From: CAZHYV01 sp964537055
Lineage (GTDB): Bacteria > Myxococcota_A > Polyangia > Palsa-1104 > JAEUJZ01
Reading direction: 5' to 3'
Length of the DNA stretch: 5,138 nt
NCBI GenBank assembly: GCA_964537055.1
Contig: CAZHYV010000021.1
Coordinates: 1 to 5,138, forward strand
A program made the translations under genes and the position numbers. Shown in pieces: positions 1 to 5,138 of this stretch (position 1 is its first letter; the number at the start of each line of letters is the position of its first letter). Under the pieces are notes generated by a model that searched no databases, had not been told where the DNA came from, and saw only the letters and a program-made list of their open reading frames with translations.

Positions 1-439
1 CCGGCCCCAGAACGAAATTCTTCTGGCTCGACATCAACGCCGTGTAACTGCGCGCCGTCCCGCTCACCCGCCGCACGCCCGCGCGCACATAGCTTGTTTC
101 GCCCAACGCCGGGCCGGCGTCATAGCCGGTCATGTTCAACGTCACGTAGCCATCGGTTCGGCTCGGTCCCAGGCTGCCCAGCAAATCCAAATGCACCTCG
201 CCCGACAGCGCCGCCCCGCGCACTGCCGTCGTGCTTTCCGGTTCAGCCGCCAACGTCCAACTGATTGTCTTAAACGACGATGTGAGCAGTGGAAACTCGA
301 TCCCCGTATATGTCCACTTTCCCTGATTATTCCCAGACCCGTCATACACATACAAATTGGCGTTTTGCAGCTCGACGCCCGCCGTACTCGCCTTCAGCCG
401 GCTTGCCGAATACGTTCCGCTTCCACTCTGCGCATACAG
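1..439 (-). other. Probable C-terminal β-sandwich / binding module of the fibre, truncated
   Basis: Fibre residues 500-645 alternate short predicted β-strands with Gly/Ser/Asn turns: VELQNANLYVYDGSGNNQG, then WTYTGIEFPLL, KTISWTLAAE, GYVTLNMTGYDAGPA and TSYVRAGVRRVSG. The pattern suits a carbohydrate-binding β-sandwich, the usual receptor-binding end of such proteins. The domain continues past the window, so its fold and ligand cannot be fixed. Confidence 0.4.
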
Positions 440-1936
440 TCCATACTCATTCGCCGTCCCGGTAATGCCGGTCAACTTTCCCAATCTGACCTTCACCTTG
501 CCGGCAGTATTCCAATCGTCATGGTCGAGAATCCCGTCTACCACGTCGATGAACGGCGCGCCGCTATCGTCCGCCGTCAGGTACAGCGACCCCTGCCGAC
601 TCGTGTCGCTCGTATTCCCCAGCCGCACGAACTCCATCCCCGCCGCCGGCGCATCTCCGCTCGCCAACAGCGCGTCGAACTGGCTCGTGCTCGCCACTGC
701 CGACACCACCATGTTGCATTGGTACACCGATGTTCCCGTGAACCGCTGCGCCCGGATCACATCGTTCACCGTAAACCCATGCGCCGTCTCCGTGTCCGTA
801 TTGACGCGATAAAACCCACCGCCCAGACTGCTCACCGTAACGGCCTTGCCCGTCGAGGAAACAAACACGCTGCCGTTCGTCGCTCGAATCTGGTGAATCA
901 GCAGCTCATAGACGTGCATCCGTCCACGAACATAAATGTCATCCGTCTCCACGGTCGTCTTCGACGCCCGGCTGATCCCCTGGTCGATCCGTAATCCCGC
1001 GCCCGCAAACCCACTCGTAAAACTGTTCGTCTGAATCGCCGACGAGTCTACGAATTTTGTCAGGTTACTATCAGGATCAAGCACTACGTCCGTCGTCGGC
1101 TGCAACGTCAAAGCGCCGCTGGCCGTCCCGACCAGCGGCGTCCGCACCCGATCCGTTGTCGTCAATCGCACCAGCGTCAGATACCCGCTGCTATCTGTCC
1201 GTAACAGCGCGCTGGCCGCCCCTGGGCCGCTGCTTGGCCTCAGTTTCGCCAGCGTCGAAGCCGCCGACAACCCAAACACGTCCAGCGCCGCACCTCCGGT
1301 ATAGCTGTGGTGCGCCGTGTCCAACATATCGTGCAATTTGGCGTGATGCTGATCGCTTGTCACGCCGCCCAAATCGCCGTGCTGCAATTGCGCCCAGGCG
1401 AACGTCGTCGCTCCCGACGCCCGCACCACATGCCCCGTCGTCAACCCGCTCGCCGTGTGCGTCGAGCCAACCAGCAGATGATCTCTGGCGTGATGCTGAT
1501 CCGGCAACGGATTGATCACATACTGGTGATCCAGCGCCGCCCAGGTAAAGGTCGAATCCCCCGTCGCTTGCAGCACATTGCCCACCGCCAGCCCACTCGC
1601 CGTATGGTCGCTCGTGCTGATAATGGCGTGCGCCCGCGCGTGATGTGCGTCTGGGTTGGCTGCGTGCGCCGACAGGTCAACGCCGTCAATCGTCACGCCA
1701 GAATCAACCGCCATGTTGCCAGTCAGGTCACGCGTGCCATCCAGGAGTAGAAACTGCGGCGCTTGGTTGTTGTGCAGCGTGCCAAGATGCAAAGCGCCGC
1801 TCAGGTCATGCGCCGCCGTCGTGCTGCTTCCCGCACCTCCGCTGCTCACCGTGCGAACGCCGGCGCGCTCCTCGATCAGCGCAACGATGCGAGGCCGCAG
1901 GTCATCCCAGATTTGATTCGGCGTGATCGGTCTCAT
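1..1936 (-). CDS. Phage tail fibre / receptor-binding protein, C-terminus cut by window edge
   Basis: The frame runs from ATG at 1936 to the window edge without a stop, giving 645 residues and a remainder base; the C-terminus is missing. It probably forms a tail fibre that contacts the host surface. Residues 1-30 look helical (starting MRPITPNQIW) and may anchor the fibre to the tail tip. Residues 66-91 contain the fibre signature DLTGNMAVDSGVTIDGVDLS. Residues 96-204 hold His-rich repeats with HHARxH or HHAKxH motifs about 50 residues apart. Residues 336-469 match a module I know from phage tail proteins, with HVYELLIHQIRATNG, FTVNDVIRAQRFTG and LYLTADDSGAPFIDVVDG. Residues 500-645 are β-rich, perhaps a binding module. 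ATG 1936 was chosen because an in-frame TAG lies only two codons upstream. The hub gene ends six bases upstream, so the two are probably co-transcribed. Family assignment comes from recalled sequence patterns, not a search. The receptor cannot be named. Confidence 0.8.
   Translation of the reverse strand, partial: MRPITPNQIWDDLRPRIVALIEERAGVRTVSSGGAGSSTTAAHDLSGALHLGTLHNNQAPQFLLLDGTRDLTGNMAVDSGVTIDGVDLSAHAANPDAHHARAHAIISTSDHTASGLAVGNVLQATGDSTFTWAALDHQYVINPLPDQHHARDHLLVGSTHTASGLTTGHVVRASGATTFAWAQLQHGDLGGVTSDQHHAKLHDMLDTAHHSYTGGAALDVFGLSAASTLAKLRPSSGPGAASALLRTDSSGYLTLVRLTTTDRVRTPLVGTASGALTLQPTTDVVLDPDSNLTKFVDSSAIQTNSFTSGFAGAGLRIDQGISRASKTTVETDDIYVRGRMHVYELLIHQIRATNGSVFVSSTGKAVTVSSLGGGFYRVNTDTETAHGFTVNDVIRAQRFTGTSVYQCNMVVSAVASTSQFDALLASGDAPAAGMEFVRLGNTSDTSRQGSLYLTADDSGAPFIDVVDGILDHDDWNTAGKVKVRLGKLTGITGTANEYGLYAQSGSGTYSASRLKASTAGVELQNANLYVYDGSGNNQGKWTYTGIEFPLLTSSFKTISWTLAAEPESTTAVRGAALSGEVHLDLLGSLGPSRTDGYVTLNMTGYDAGPALGETSYVRAGVRRVSGTARSYTALMSSQKNFVLGP
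530..931 (-). other. Central fibre module (fibre residues 336-469)
   Basis: This segment begins VRGRMHVYELLIHQIRATNG and ends SGAPFIDVVDGI. It contains FTVNDVIRAQRFTG, ASGDAPAAGMEFVRLGNTSD and RQGSLYLTADDSG. From memory the same succession of motifs recurs in tail proteins of unrelated phages, directly after fibre shaft repeats and before variable C-terminal binding domains. It is probably a conserved connector or trimerisation module. This rests on recalled resemblance. Confidence 0.55.
1325..1651 (-). repeat. His-rich ~50-residue protein repeat in the tail fibre (two copies plus a partial third)
   Basis: Copy 1 covers fibre residues 96-137 and copy 2 covers 146-186. They align as D-A/Q-HHAR-x-H, then HTASGL, two or three residues, G-N/H-V, then A-T/S-G, T-F-T/A-W-A and a closing H. 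A third copy is only a start (DQHHAKLHDM, 195-204), after which the sequence changes to a second HH at 209-210. The copies begin 50 and 49 residues apart. Repeats of this kind build extended fibre shafts. His clusters in trimeric fibres can coordinate metal ions, as known for the HxH motifs of T4 gp37. Metal binding here is inference. Confidence 0.7.
1339..1501. repeat. 16-bp perfect direct repeat inside the fibre gene
   Basis: The 16-mer TGGCGTGATGCTGATC occurs at 1339-1354 and again at 1486-1501, 147 bp (49 codons) apart in the same frame. It encodes the DQHHA start of repeat copies 2 and 3. A degenerate version (GCGTGATG then TGCGTC, 1638-1651) marks copy 1. It looks like the trace of a recent in-frame duplication, or a site where repeat number could change by recombination or slippage. 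Confidence 0.75.
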
Positions 1937-1942
1937 GTCCGG

Positions 1943-3916
1943 CTATTCCCTGCTGTAAATTCCCAACATCTCCTCAGCGTCGCCCGGCTTGATTTCCCAG
2001 GCCGCCGCCTGCACGTCATAACGAGCCGCCTGCACATACACCAGCGCCATCTCCCAATCTGATGCAATGCCCATCGGCAAACGCAACGCCAGCCAGTTGC
2101 CTACCGGCGACATGCCAGGCTGCCAGGCTGCCCCCTGCGCCTCATAGATACGGTCATCATCACCCAACACGGGCAACCCGGCGACGCTCGTCGGTTGTTC
2201 CACCTGCGCGGCAATCGTGAGCGTGCGCTTACTATTGACCATCGCCGTAAGCCGGTCTCCGCTTGCCGTGCCGATGTCAAGCAATCGCTCAAGTTCCTCG
2301 CCGCCCCGCCGCTTTTCAGCGACATATTGATTGCGATAGACGCTGGTCGCGCTCACTGTCACCGCAGTTACAAACGAGCCGCCGCAATCGGTTACAATGC
2401 GTTCCATCGCATCCGATGTATCCTCGCTGTCCCACAGGCGATACGGCATGGACAATGACACGCCGTCACGCGTCGCCGCCGTCCAACTACTGCCCAGATA
2501 AAAGAGCGTCGTCTCGCTGGTTTCTTCCACCAGCCCCAGCAACCAATGAGCCGTGGCGGAAAGCGAACTACTTCGCCGCACCTTAAGCCAATAGCTCGTG
2601 CTGGCTGTGACGCTGACCAGACTGGCAAATTCGATCCATGTATCCGTAACGCTGTCTGCCGCTGCATCCACCGCTGCCAACGTCGCCGTCCCCAACACCG
2701 TGCCCGGCGCGCCGGCGCTATCTGCACAGAGTTCCACCAGCAGATTATCAGCCGGTGAACCAATCTTTGCTACCCGCACCGCCACCCGCTCAAGCGCCAT
2801 CGTCGTTGATGGAATGAACTCTTGCGCTACCTCATAGCCATATAGGGTCAGTGCAGTGGATGTACCAGGTTCTTCCTCTGTCACCGTGCCCACATCTGCG
2901 TACTCACCCTCCAGAAGCGTGATGCTGGGACCTGTACCCTCATTGACAATCGCCCCTGTGAAGCTCTGCGCCGTCGTCATGTGCCCGTCTGTTGATTTGC
3001 CGTCAACATAGTGATAGCCGCTGTTGCTTCCAGACCCAGAGACGTTGACGAAACCGTTGGCGTAAAACTCACGAAATCCGCTGGCGGTGTCTTTGATGTC
3101 GTCGTTTTCCTCGAAATGGATCGTCGTCGCCGTGTAGGAGATTTGTCCGTCGCCGGTCACGCTTGCAATCGTCTTCTCGCCGGAGTTCGCTCCGCTTTTT
3201 GCTACCCAGACCCTATCGCCATCTCGCAAGGCGCTGAGCCGTCCGCCAACATCGTGCATGTACCTGTCATACCATCCGATGTTCGTCGCGCCGCTCAGCC
3301 CCCACCCAATGGAAATCTCCTGTTCGTCGTCTCCGTCGTGCTCAATGCGTCCCGCTAGATTTTCGTAGTATTGCCAATTCAGGAAGTGATAGAAGCCCCA
3401 ACAGACGACTTCCGCCCCTTGCACGCGCGCTCGTCGCCGCGTCGGGCGAGGGTCAGCCCGCAAAAGCGCCTGCGTTCGCGCCGCCGTCGCCTCATCGTCA
3501 CTCGCTTCCCCGATGCTCAGTTCAACCTCACGAATGCCATAGGTCGCCTGGCTGGTTGCGTCTTCCGCCCAACTCGTTGTGAGTGAAGTCGAAGCGCCGA
3601 ACGCGTCCGCTTTGGTGTAGGCAATGCGCACCCGATTCGCCAGCCGTGACAACGTGCGCCCAATTGCCCATTTGTTGGTCAATGCCCAGTTGACCTCGGC
3701 CACGATGCCAAACCAGACCATCGTGTGTTGTGGATTGTAGATGCGCACCTCACGCCCGATCCATCCATTCAGCGTGCGCAGCGCCTGCCCGTCTCCCTGC
3801 ACGGTCAGCGCCGCCTCATCACAGTTGCCCCGGTCGCTCCATGCCAGTGCCCGCACAGTGATAGAAAGTCCAGGTGCATTTTTCGCCAGATCGACGAACT
3901 CTACATGCCAGGTCAT
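1943..3916 (-). CDS. Tail hub / tail-associated (Tal-like) baseplate protein with inserted β-sandwich domains
   Basis: 657 residues, ending at TAG 1945-1943. I chose ATG 3916 over an in-frame GTG at 3943 because it makes an ATGA overlap with the upstream stop and has GGTGG five bases before it. Residues 1-200 look like the N-terminal half of a phage hub: a β-rich start (SITVRALAWSDRG, REVRIYNPQHTMVWFGIVAEV), then RTLSRLANRVRIAY, the SQATYGIREVELSIGEASD stretch and WGFYHFLNWQYYENLAG. Residues 498-657 look like the other half (DAMERIVTDCGGSF, ELERLLDIGTASGDRLTAMV, NSKRTLTIAAQVEQPTS). Between them sit two small β-repeats (226-280 and 283-336) and a lectin-like sandwich (about 350-497). The hub caps the tail tube and carries the receptor-binding parts. 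No peptidase or lysozyme motif is visible, so tail-borne wall hydrolysis is not supported. It lies between a Dit-like gene and a fibre gene, as expected for a hub. The hub call rests on pattern resemblance and gene order. Confidence 0.75.
   Translation of the reverse strand: MTWHVEFVDLAKNAPGLSITVRALAWSDRGNCDEAALTVQGDGQALRTLNGWIGREVRIYNPQHTMVWFGIVAEVNWALTNKWAIGRTLSRLANRVRIAYTKADAFGASTSLTTSWAEDATSQATYGIREVELSIGEASDDEATAARTQALLRADPRPTRRRARVQGAEVVCWGFYHFLNWQYYENLAGRIEHDGDDEQEISIGWGLSGATNIGWYDRYMHDVGGRLSALRDGDRVWVAKSGANSGEKTIASVTGDGQISYTATTIHFEENDDIKDTASGFREFYANGFVNVSGSGSNSGYHYVDGKSTDGHMTTAQSFTGAIVNEGTGPSITLLEGEYADVGTVTEEEPGTSTALTLYGYEVAQEFIPSTTMALERVAVRVAKIGSPADNLLVELCADSAGAPGTVLGTATLAAVDAAADSVTDTWIEFASLVSVTASTSYWLKVRRSSSLSATAHWLLGLVEETSETTLFYLGSSWTAATRDGVSLSMPYRLWDSEDTSDAMERIVTDCGGSFVTAVTVSATSVYRNQYVAEKRRGGEELERLLDIGTASGDRLTAMVNSKRTLTIAAQVEQPTSVAGLPVLGDDDRIYEAQGAAWQPGMSPVGNWLALRLPMGIASDWEMALVYVQAARYDVQAAAWEIKPGDAEEMLGIYSRE
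1947..1950 (-). promoter_or_regulatory. Weak ribosome-binding site for the fibre gene
   Basis: GGGA (1950-1947, within CAGGGA) lies ten bases before ATG 1936 and inside the last codons of the hub gene. The core is short and the spacing longer than ideal, so restart after hub termination may contribute as much as direct binding. Confidence 0.35.
2426..2869 (-). other. Lectin-like β-sandwich ('choice-of-anchor R'-type) domain within the hub
   Basis: Hub residues 350-497 read as a jelly-roll adhesion domain: YEVAQEFIPSTTMALERVAV, then VAKIGSPADNLLVELCADS, AGAPGTVLGTATL, TWIEFASLVSVTASTSYWLK and SSWTAATRDGVSLSMPYRLW. The succession of an A-Q-x-F-x-P-S start, K/R-x-G-S-P-x-x-N-L, A-D-S-x-G-A-P-G-T-x-L, and a T-x-Y-W-L strand is characteristic of domains found in bacterial surface proteins and phage tails. 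The ligand is unknown; binding to a surface glycan or protein is inferred. Confidence 0.6.
2909..3241 (-). other. Two tandem β-modules inserted in the hub protein
   Basis: Hub residues 226-280 and 283-336 are diverged copies of one pattern: a D/N-G turn, a strand (DRVWVAKSGANSG versus GFVNVSGSGSNSG), a strand ending in V, then T/I-rich strands, an acidic patch and a closing G. The shared core is V-x-V-x-x-S-G-x-N-S-G. Each copy is about 55 residues. This module is, from memory, common in phage hub and tail proteins. It is probably a surface-exposed decoration. Confidence 0.55.
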
Positions 3917-3926
3917 AGCGTCCACC
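3913..3926 (-). promoter_or_regulatory. Translation-coupled start of the hub gene: GGTGG site plus ATGA overlap
   Basis: On the minus strand GGTGG (3926-3922) stands five bases before ATG 3916, and the TGA of the upstream gene (3915-3913) overlaps that ATG as ATGA. This is the usual layout for coupled translation, where the ribosome ending one gene restarts on the next. It supports ATG 3916 over the in-frame GTG 27 bases upstream. Confidence 0.65.
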
Positions 3927-5138
3927 GTCGCGGCCGATACCACGCTTTGGCCGTCAACGTCCAGGCAATGTCGCCGTTGTCGCCGTCGTGCAGCACATAG
4001 AGCCGTTGGGCGACGCCTGGATAGACCAGAAGCGGCCCGGTTCGTGGTTCAAAGACCGGCGTGATCAGGCTGCTTTCGCTCAGGTAGGTTACGCCCTCAA
4101 TCCCGTCATCTACCATGATCCCGCCGTTGGCGACGGTGAATGCTGGCTGTTCCACATAGCGAAACAGGCCATCTTCGGACGGCAACAATGCCAGGAAGTC
4201 AACGGCTATTGTTTCGCTGCCACTGGTCTGCACAGCCACCTCTAGCACGACATCTTTCCAGCCGCTTAGATATTCCATCGGTGGTAAAGCCAGCGCGCCG
4301 CAGTCGTGGAAAATGTCCGTTCCGGCGCTTGTCGTCCAGGTATATTGTTCAGGAGTCAGTTGGGTGAGTCCATAATACTCATAGAGTCTGAGCCGCACCT
4401 GACGCGCCGCTGCTGGAATGCTCCACCATCGGGCAAAAATGCGCATCCACCGCCCACGGATGATGTTTAGAGCCGCAGCCGGAACATACCATCGAAACGT
4501 TAGCCAGCCTGAACCGGTCTGCGTGACGACGTTCCCGCCGCTTGCGCTCGCCTGCACCGCAATCGTGCCATAGCCTGAGATTCTGTCTTCCCCCTCGATG
4601 ATGTGCGCCAGTGACGTTGACCACGGATTGTTGGCAAAGTACCAGTGCCGATAATCCTGTGCGCTGCCCGTTGTGTTGGTCAGTTGCAATTCGACCGGCG
4701 TCGGCAACCCACCGATCACATCCGTCGAGGCAATCTGCAAATAGATGTCATGCCCTGACCCGCTGTCGTCATGCGCATAGATGGTCAGTCCGCTCGTGTT
4801 GTTCGTTCCGTTGCCGTTGGTCAGTGGTATCTGCGTCCGTGCGCCTTCCCAGAACGGAACACGGGTCAGTGACAGCCGATACTCGATGATGCCCTGCATA
4901 AACCCCTGTGCAGCATGGCGCGTTGGGTTCAGCACGCCCCGCAGAATCTCGCTGCGGTATGCGCTGTCGCTGTCCGGCTGATAGGTCAGATAGACCTTTG
5001 CGCCCTTGCCGGTCACGTTGCGCTCGATGGCCGCTTGCAGCAACCGCTCAATCTGGTTCTGTTTCAGTTGCACCGCTGCACCATTTGCGCCAGTGATGGT
5101 AAATTCCACAGTCTCGGTAATGGCCTTTGAAGCGCCGG
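3913..5138 (-). CDS. Dit-like distal tail (baseplate belt) protein, N-terminus cut by window edge
   Basis: The frame is open from the window edge to TGA at 3915-3913, giving 407 visible residues. A GTG at 5109 could be a start, but the upstream residues (GASKAITET) run naturally into VEFTITGANG and no ribosome-binding site precedes the GTG. I infer that the true start lies outside the window. Numbering from that GTG, residues 1-90 resemble the N-terminal domain of a distal tail protein: helix QNQIERLLQAAIERN, strand AKVYLTYQPDSDSAYRSEIL, then IIEYRLSLTRVPFWEG. Residues 96-310 are rich in G, T, N and S with predicted β-strands (SGLTIYAHDDSGSGHDIYLQ; GWKDVVLEVAV), probably an inserted binding domain or two. 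Residues 345-398 end in RLYVLHDGDNGDIAWTLTAK and YRPRRWTL, a closing pattern I recall from such proteins. It would form the ring linking tail tube to hub. An upper-baseplate or generic tail protein is the main alternative. The stop overlaps the hub start by four bases. Confidence 0.65.
   Translation of the reverse strand, partial: GASKAITETVEFTITGANGAAVQLKQNQIERLLQAAIERNVTGKGAKVYLTYQPDSDSAYRSEILRGVLNPTRHAAQGFMQGIIEYRLSLTRVPFWEGARTQIPLTNGNGTNNTSGLTIYAHDDSGSGHDIYLQIASTDVIGGLPTPVELQLTNTTGSAQDYRHWYFANNPWSTSLAHIIEGEDRISGYGTIAVQASASGGNVVTQTGSGWLTFRWYVPAAALNIIRGRWMRIFARWWSIPAAARQVRLRLYEYYGLTQLTPEQYTWTTSAGTDIFHDCGALALPPMEYLSGWKDVVLEVAVQTSGSETIAVDFLALLPSEDGLFRYVEQPAFTVANGGIMVDDGIEGVTYLSESSLITPVFEPRTGPLLVYPGVAQRLYVLHDGDNGDIAWTLTAKAWYRPRRWTL
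4180..4824 (-). other. β-rich insert in the Dit-like protein
   Basis: Residues 96-310, counted from GTG 5109, separate the N-terminal Dit-like region from the C-terminal strands. They contain NGNGTNNTSGLTIYAHDDS, LPTPVELQLTNTTGS, a Trp/Arg-rich stretch (RGRWMRIFARWWSIPAAARQ) and a strand set ending ETIAVDFLALLP. Classical Dit proteins are about 250 residues, so this one is longer. In 'evolved Dit' proteins of some phages of Gram-positive hosts the extra length is a carbohydrate-binding module. That reading here is inference. Confidence 0.4.

Noticed and set aside
142..351. Minus-strand 69-residue open frame inside the fibre gene
   Set aside because: It is in a different phase from the continuous 645-codon fibre frame and has a Trp/Arg/Cys-rich composition typical of an out-of-frame reading.
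191..994. Plus-strand open frame of 267 residues opposite the fibre gene, and a shorter one at 357-812
   Set aside because: The 191-994 frame is in codon register with the minus-strand fibre gene, and stays open because that gene rarely uses TTA, CTA or TCA. The product is rich in Arg, His and Pro with no recognisable domain, as expected of an antisense shadow in GC-rich DNA.
1325..1651. Possible CRISPR-like array because of regularly spaced repeats
   Set aside because: The repeat spacing is set by in-frame protein repeats. There are only two exact 16-bp copies, the region between them is itself repetitive, and the whole stretch is coding.
1057..2062. Cluster of overlapping plus-strand open frames of 86-152 residues
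   Set aside because: They lie wholly opposite the fibre and hub genes, have Arg/Pro/Ser-rich compositions, show no domain pattern and overlap each other in several frames.
3917..3943. Extended N-terminus of the hub from GTG 3943
   Set aside because: It would overlap the upstream gene by 31 bases and use a GTG, whereas ATG 3916 has a GGTGG site at five bases and a typical ATGA overlap.
1..5138. Extracellular contractile injection system or tailocin instead of a siphovirus-like tail tip
   Set aside because: No sheath, spike, baseplate-wedge or ATPase gene is present in the window, and the Dit-hub-fibre order fits a long non-contractile tail. A tailocin derived from such a tail cannot be excluded from three genes alone.

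Overview
The window is a densely packed, single-direction piece of a tailed-phage or prophage tail-tip locus. All three genes lie on the minus strand, so transcription runs from position 5138 towards position 1. There is essentially no intergenic DNA. Both outer genes are cut by the window edges: the first lacks its N-terminus and the last lacks its C-terminus. I see no rRNA, tRNA, CRISPR, insertion sequence, integrase, terminator or internal promoter.

In transcript order: (1) 5138-3913, a Dit-like (distal tail / baseplate-belt) protein with a large β-rich insert; (2) 3916-1943, a 657-residue tail-hub / tail-associated (Tal-like) protein, whose two hub halves are separated by two small β-modules and a lectin-like β-sandwich; (3) 1936-1, at least 645 residues of a receptor-binding tail fibre, with His-rich repeats near its N-terminus, a central fibre module, and the start of a probable C-terminal β-sandwich. 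Genes 1 and 2 share an ATGA stop/start overlap. Genes 2 and 3 are six bases apart and in the same reading frame, separated by a single TAG codon. The order Dit, then hub, then fibre is the usual one at the tail tip of siphoviruses, which supports the assignments. The three products would form the tail tip: a belt ring around the end of the tail tube, a hub closing it, and fibres contacting the host surface. All three appear to carry extra β-sandwich modules of the kind used for binding glycans or surface proteins.

The DNA is GC-rich and uses GC-biased third codon positions. TTA, CTA and TCA codons are rare, which is why long antisense open frames appear on the plus strand. The wording of the hub and fibre domains resembles, from memory, proteins in prophages and viruses of environmental bacteria such as Chloroflexota. 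That host guess is weak, and nothing in the window identifies the host.

The window does not show an obviously new defence or mobile system. The points most worth checking are the in-frame amber junction between hub and fibre, the domain insertions in the hub and Dit-like proteins, and the roughly 50-residue His-rich repeat in the fibre.
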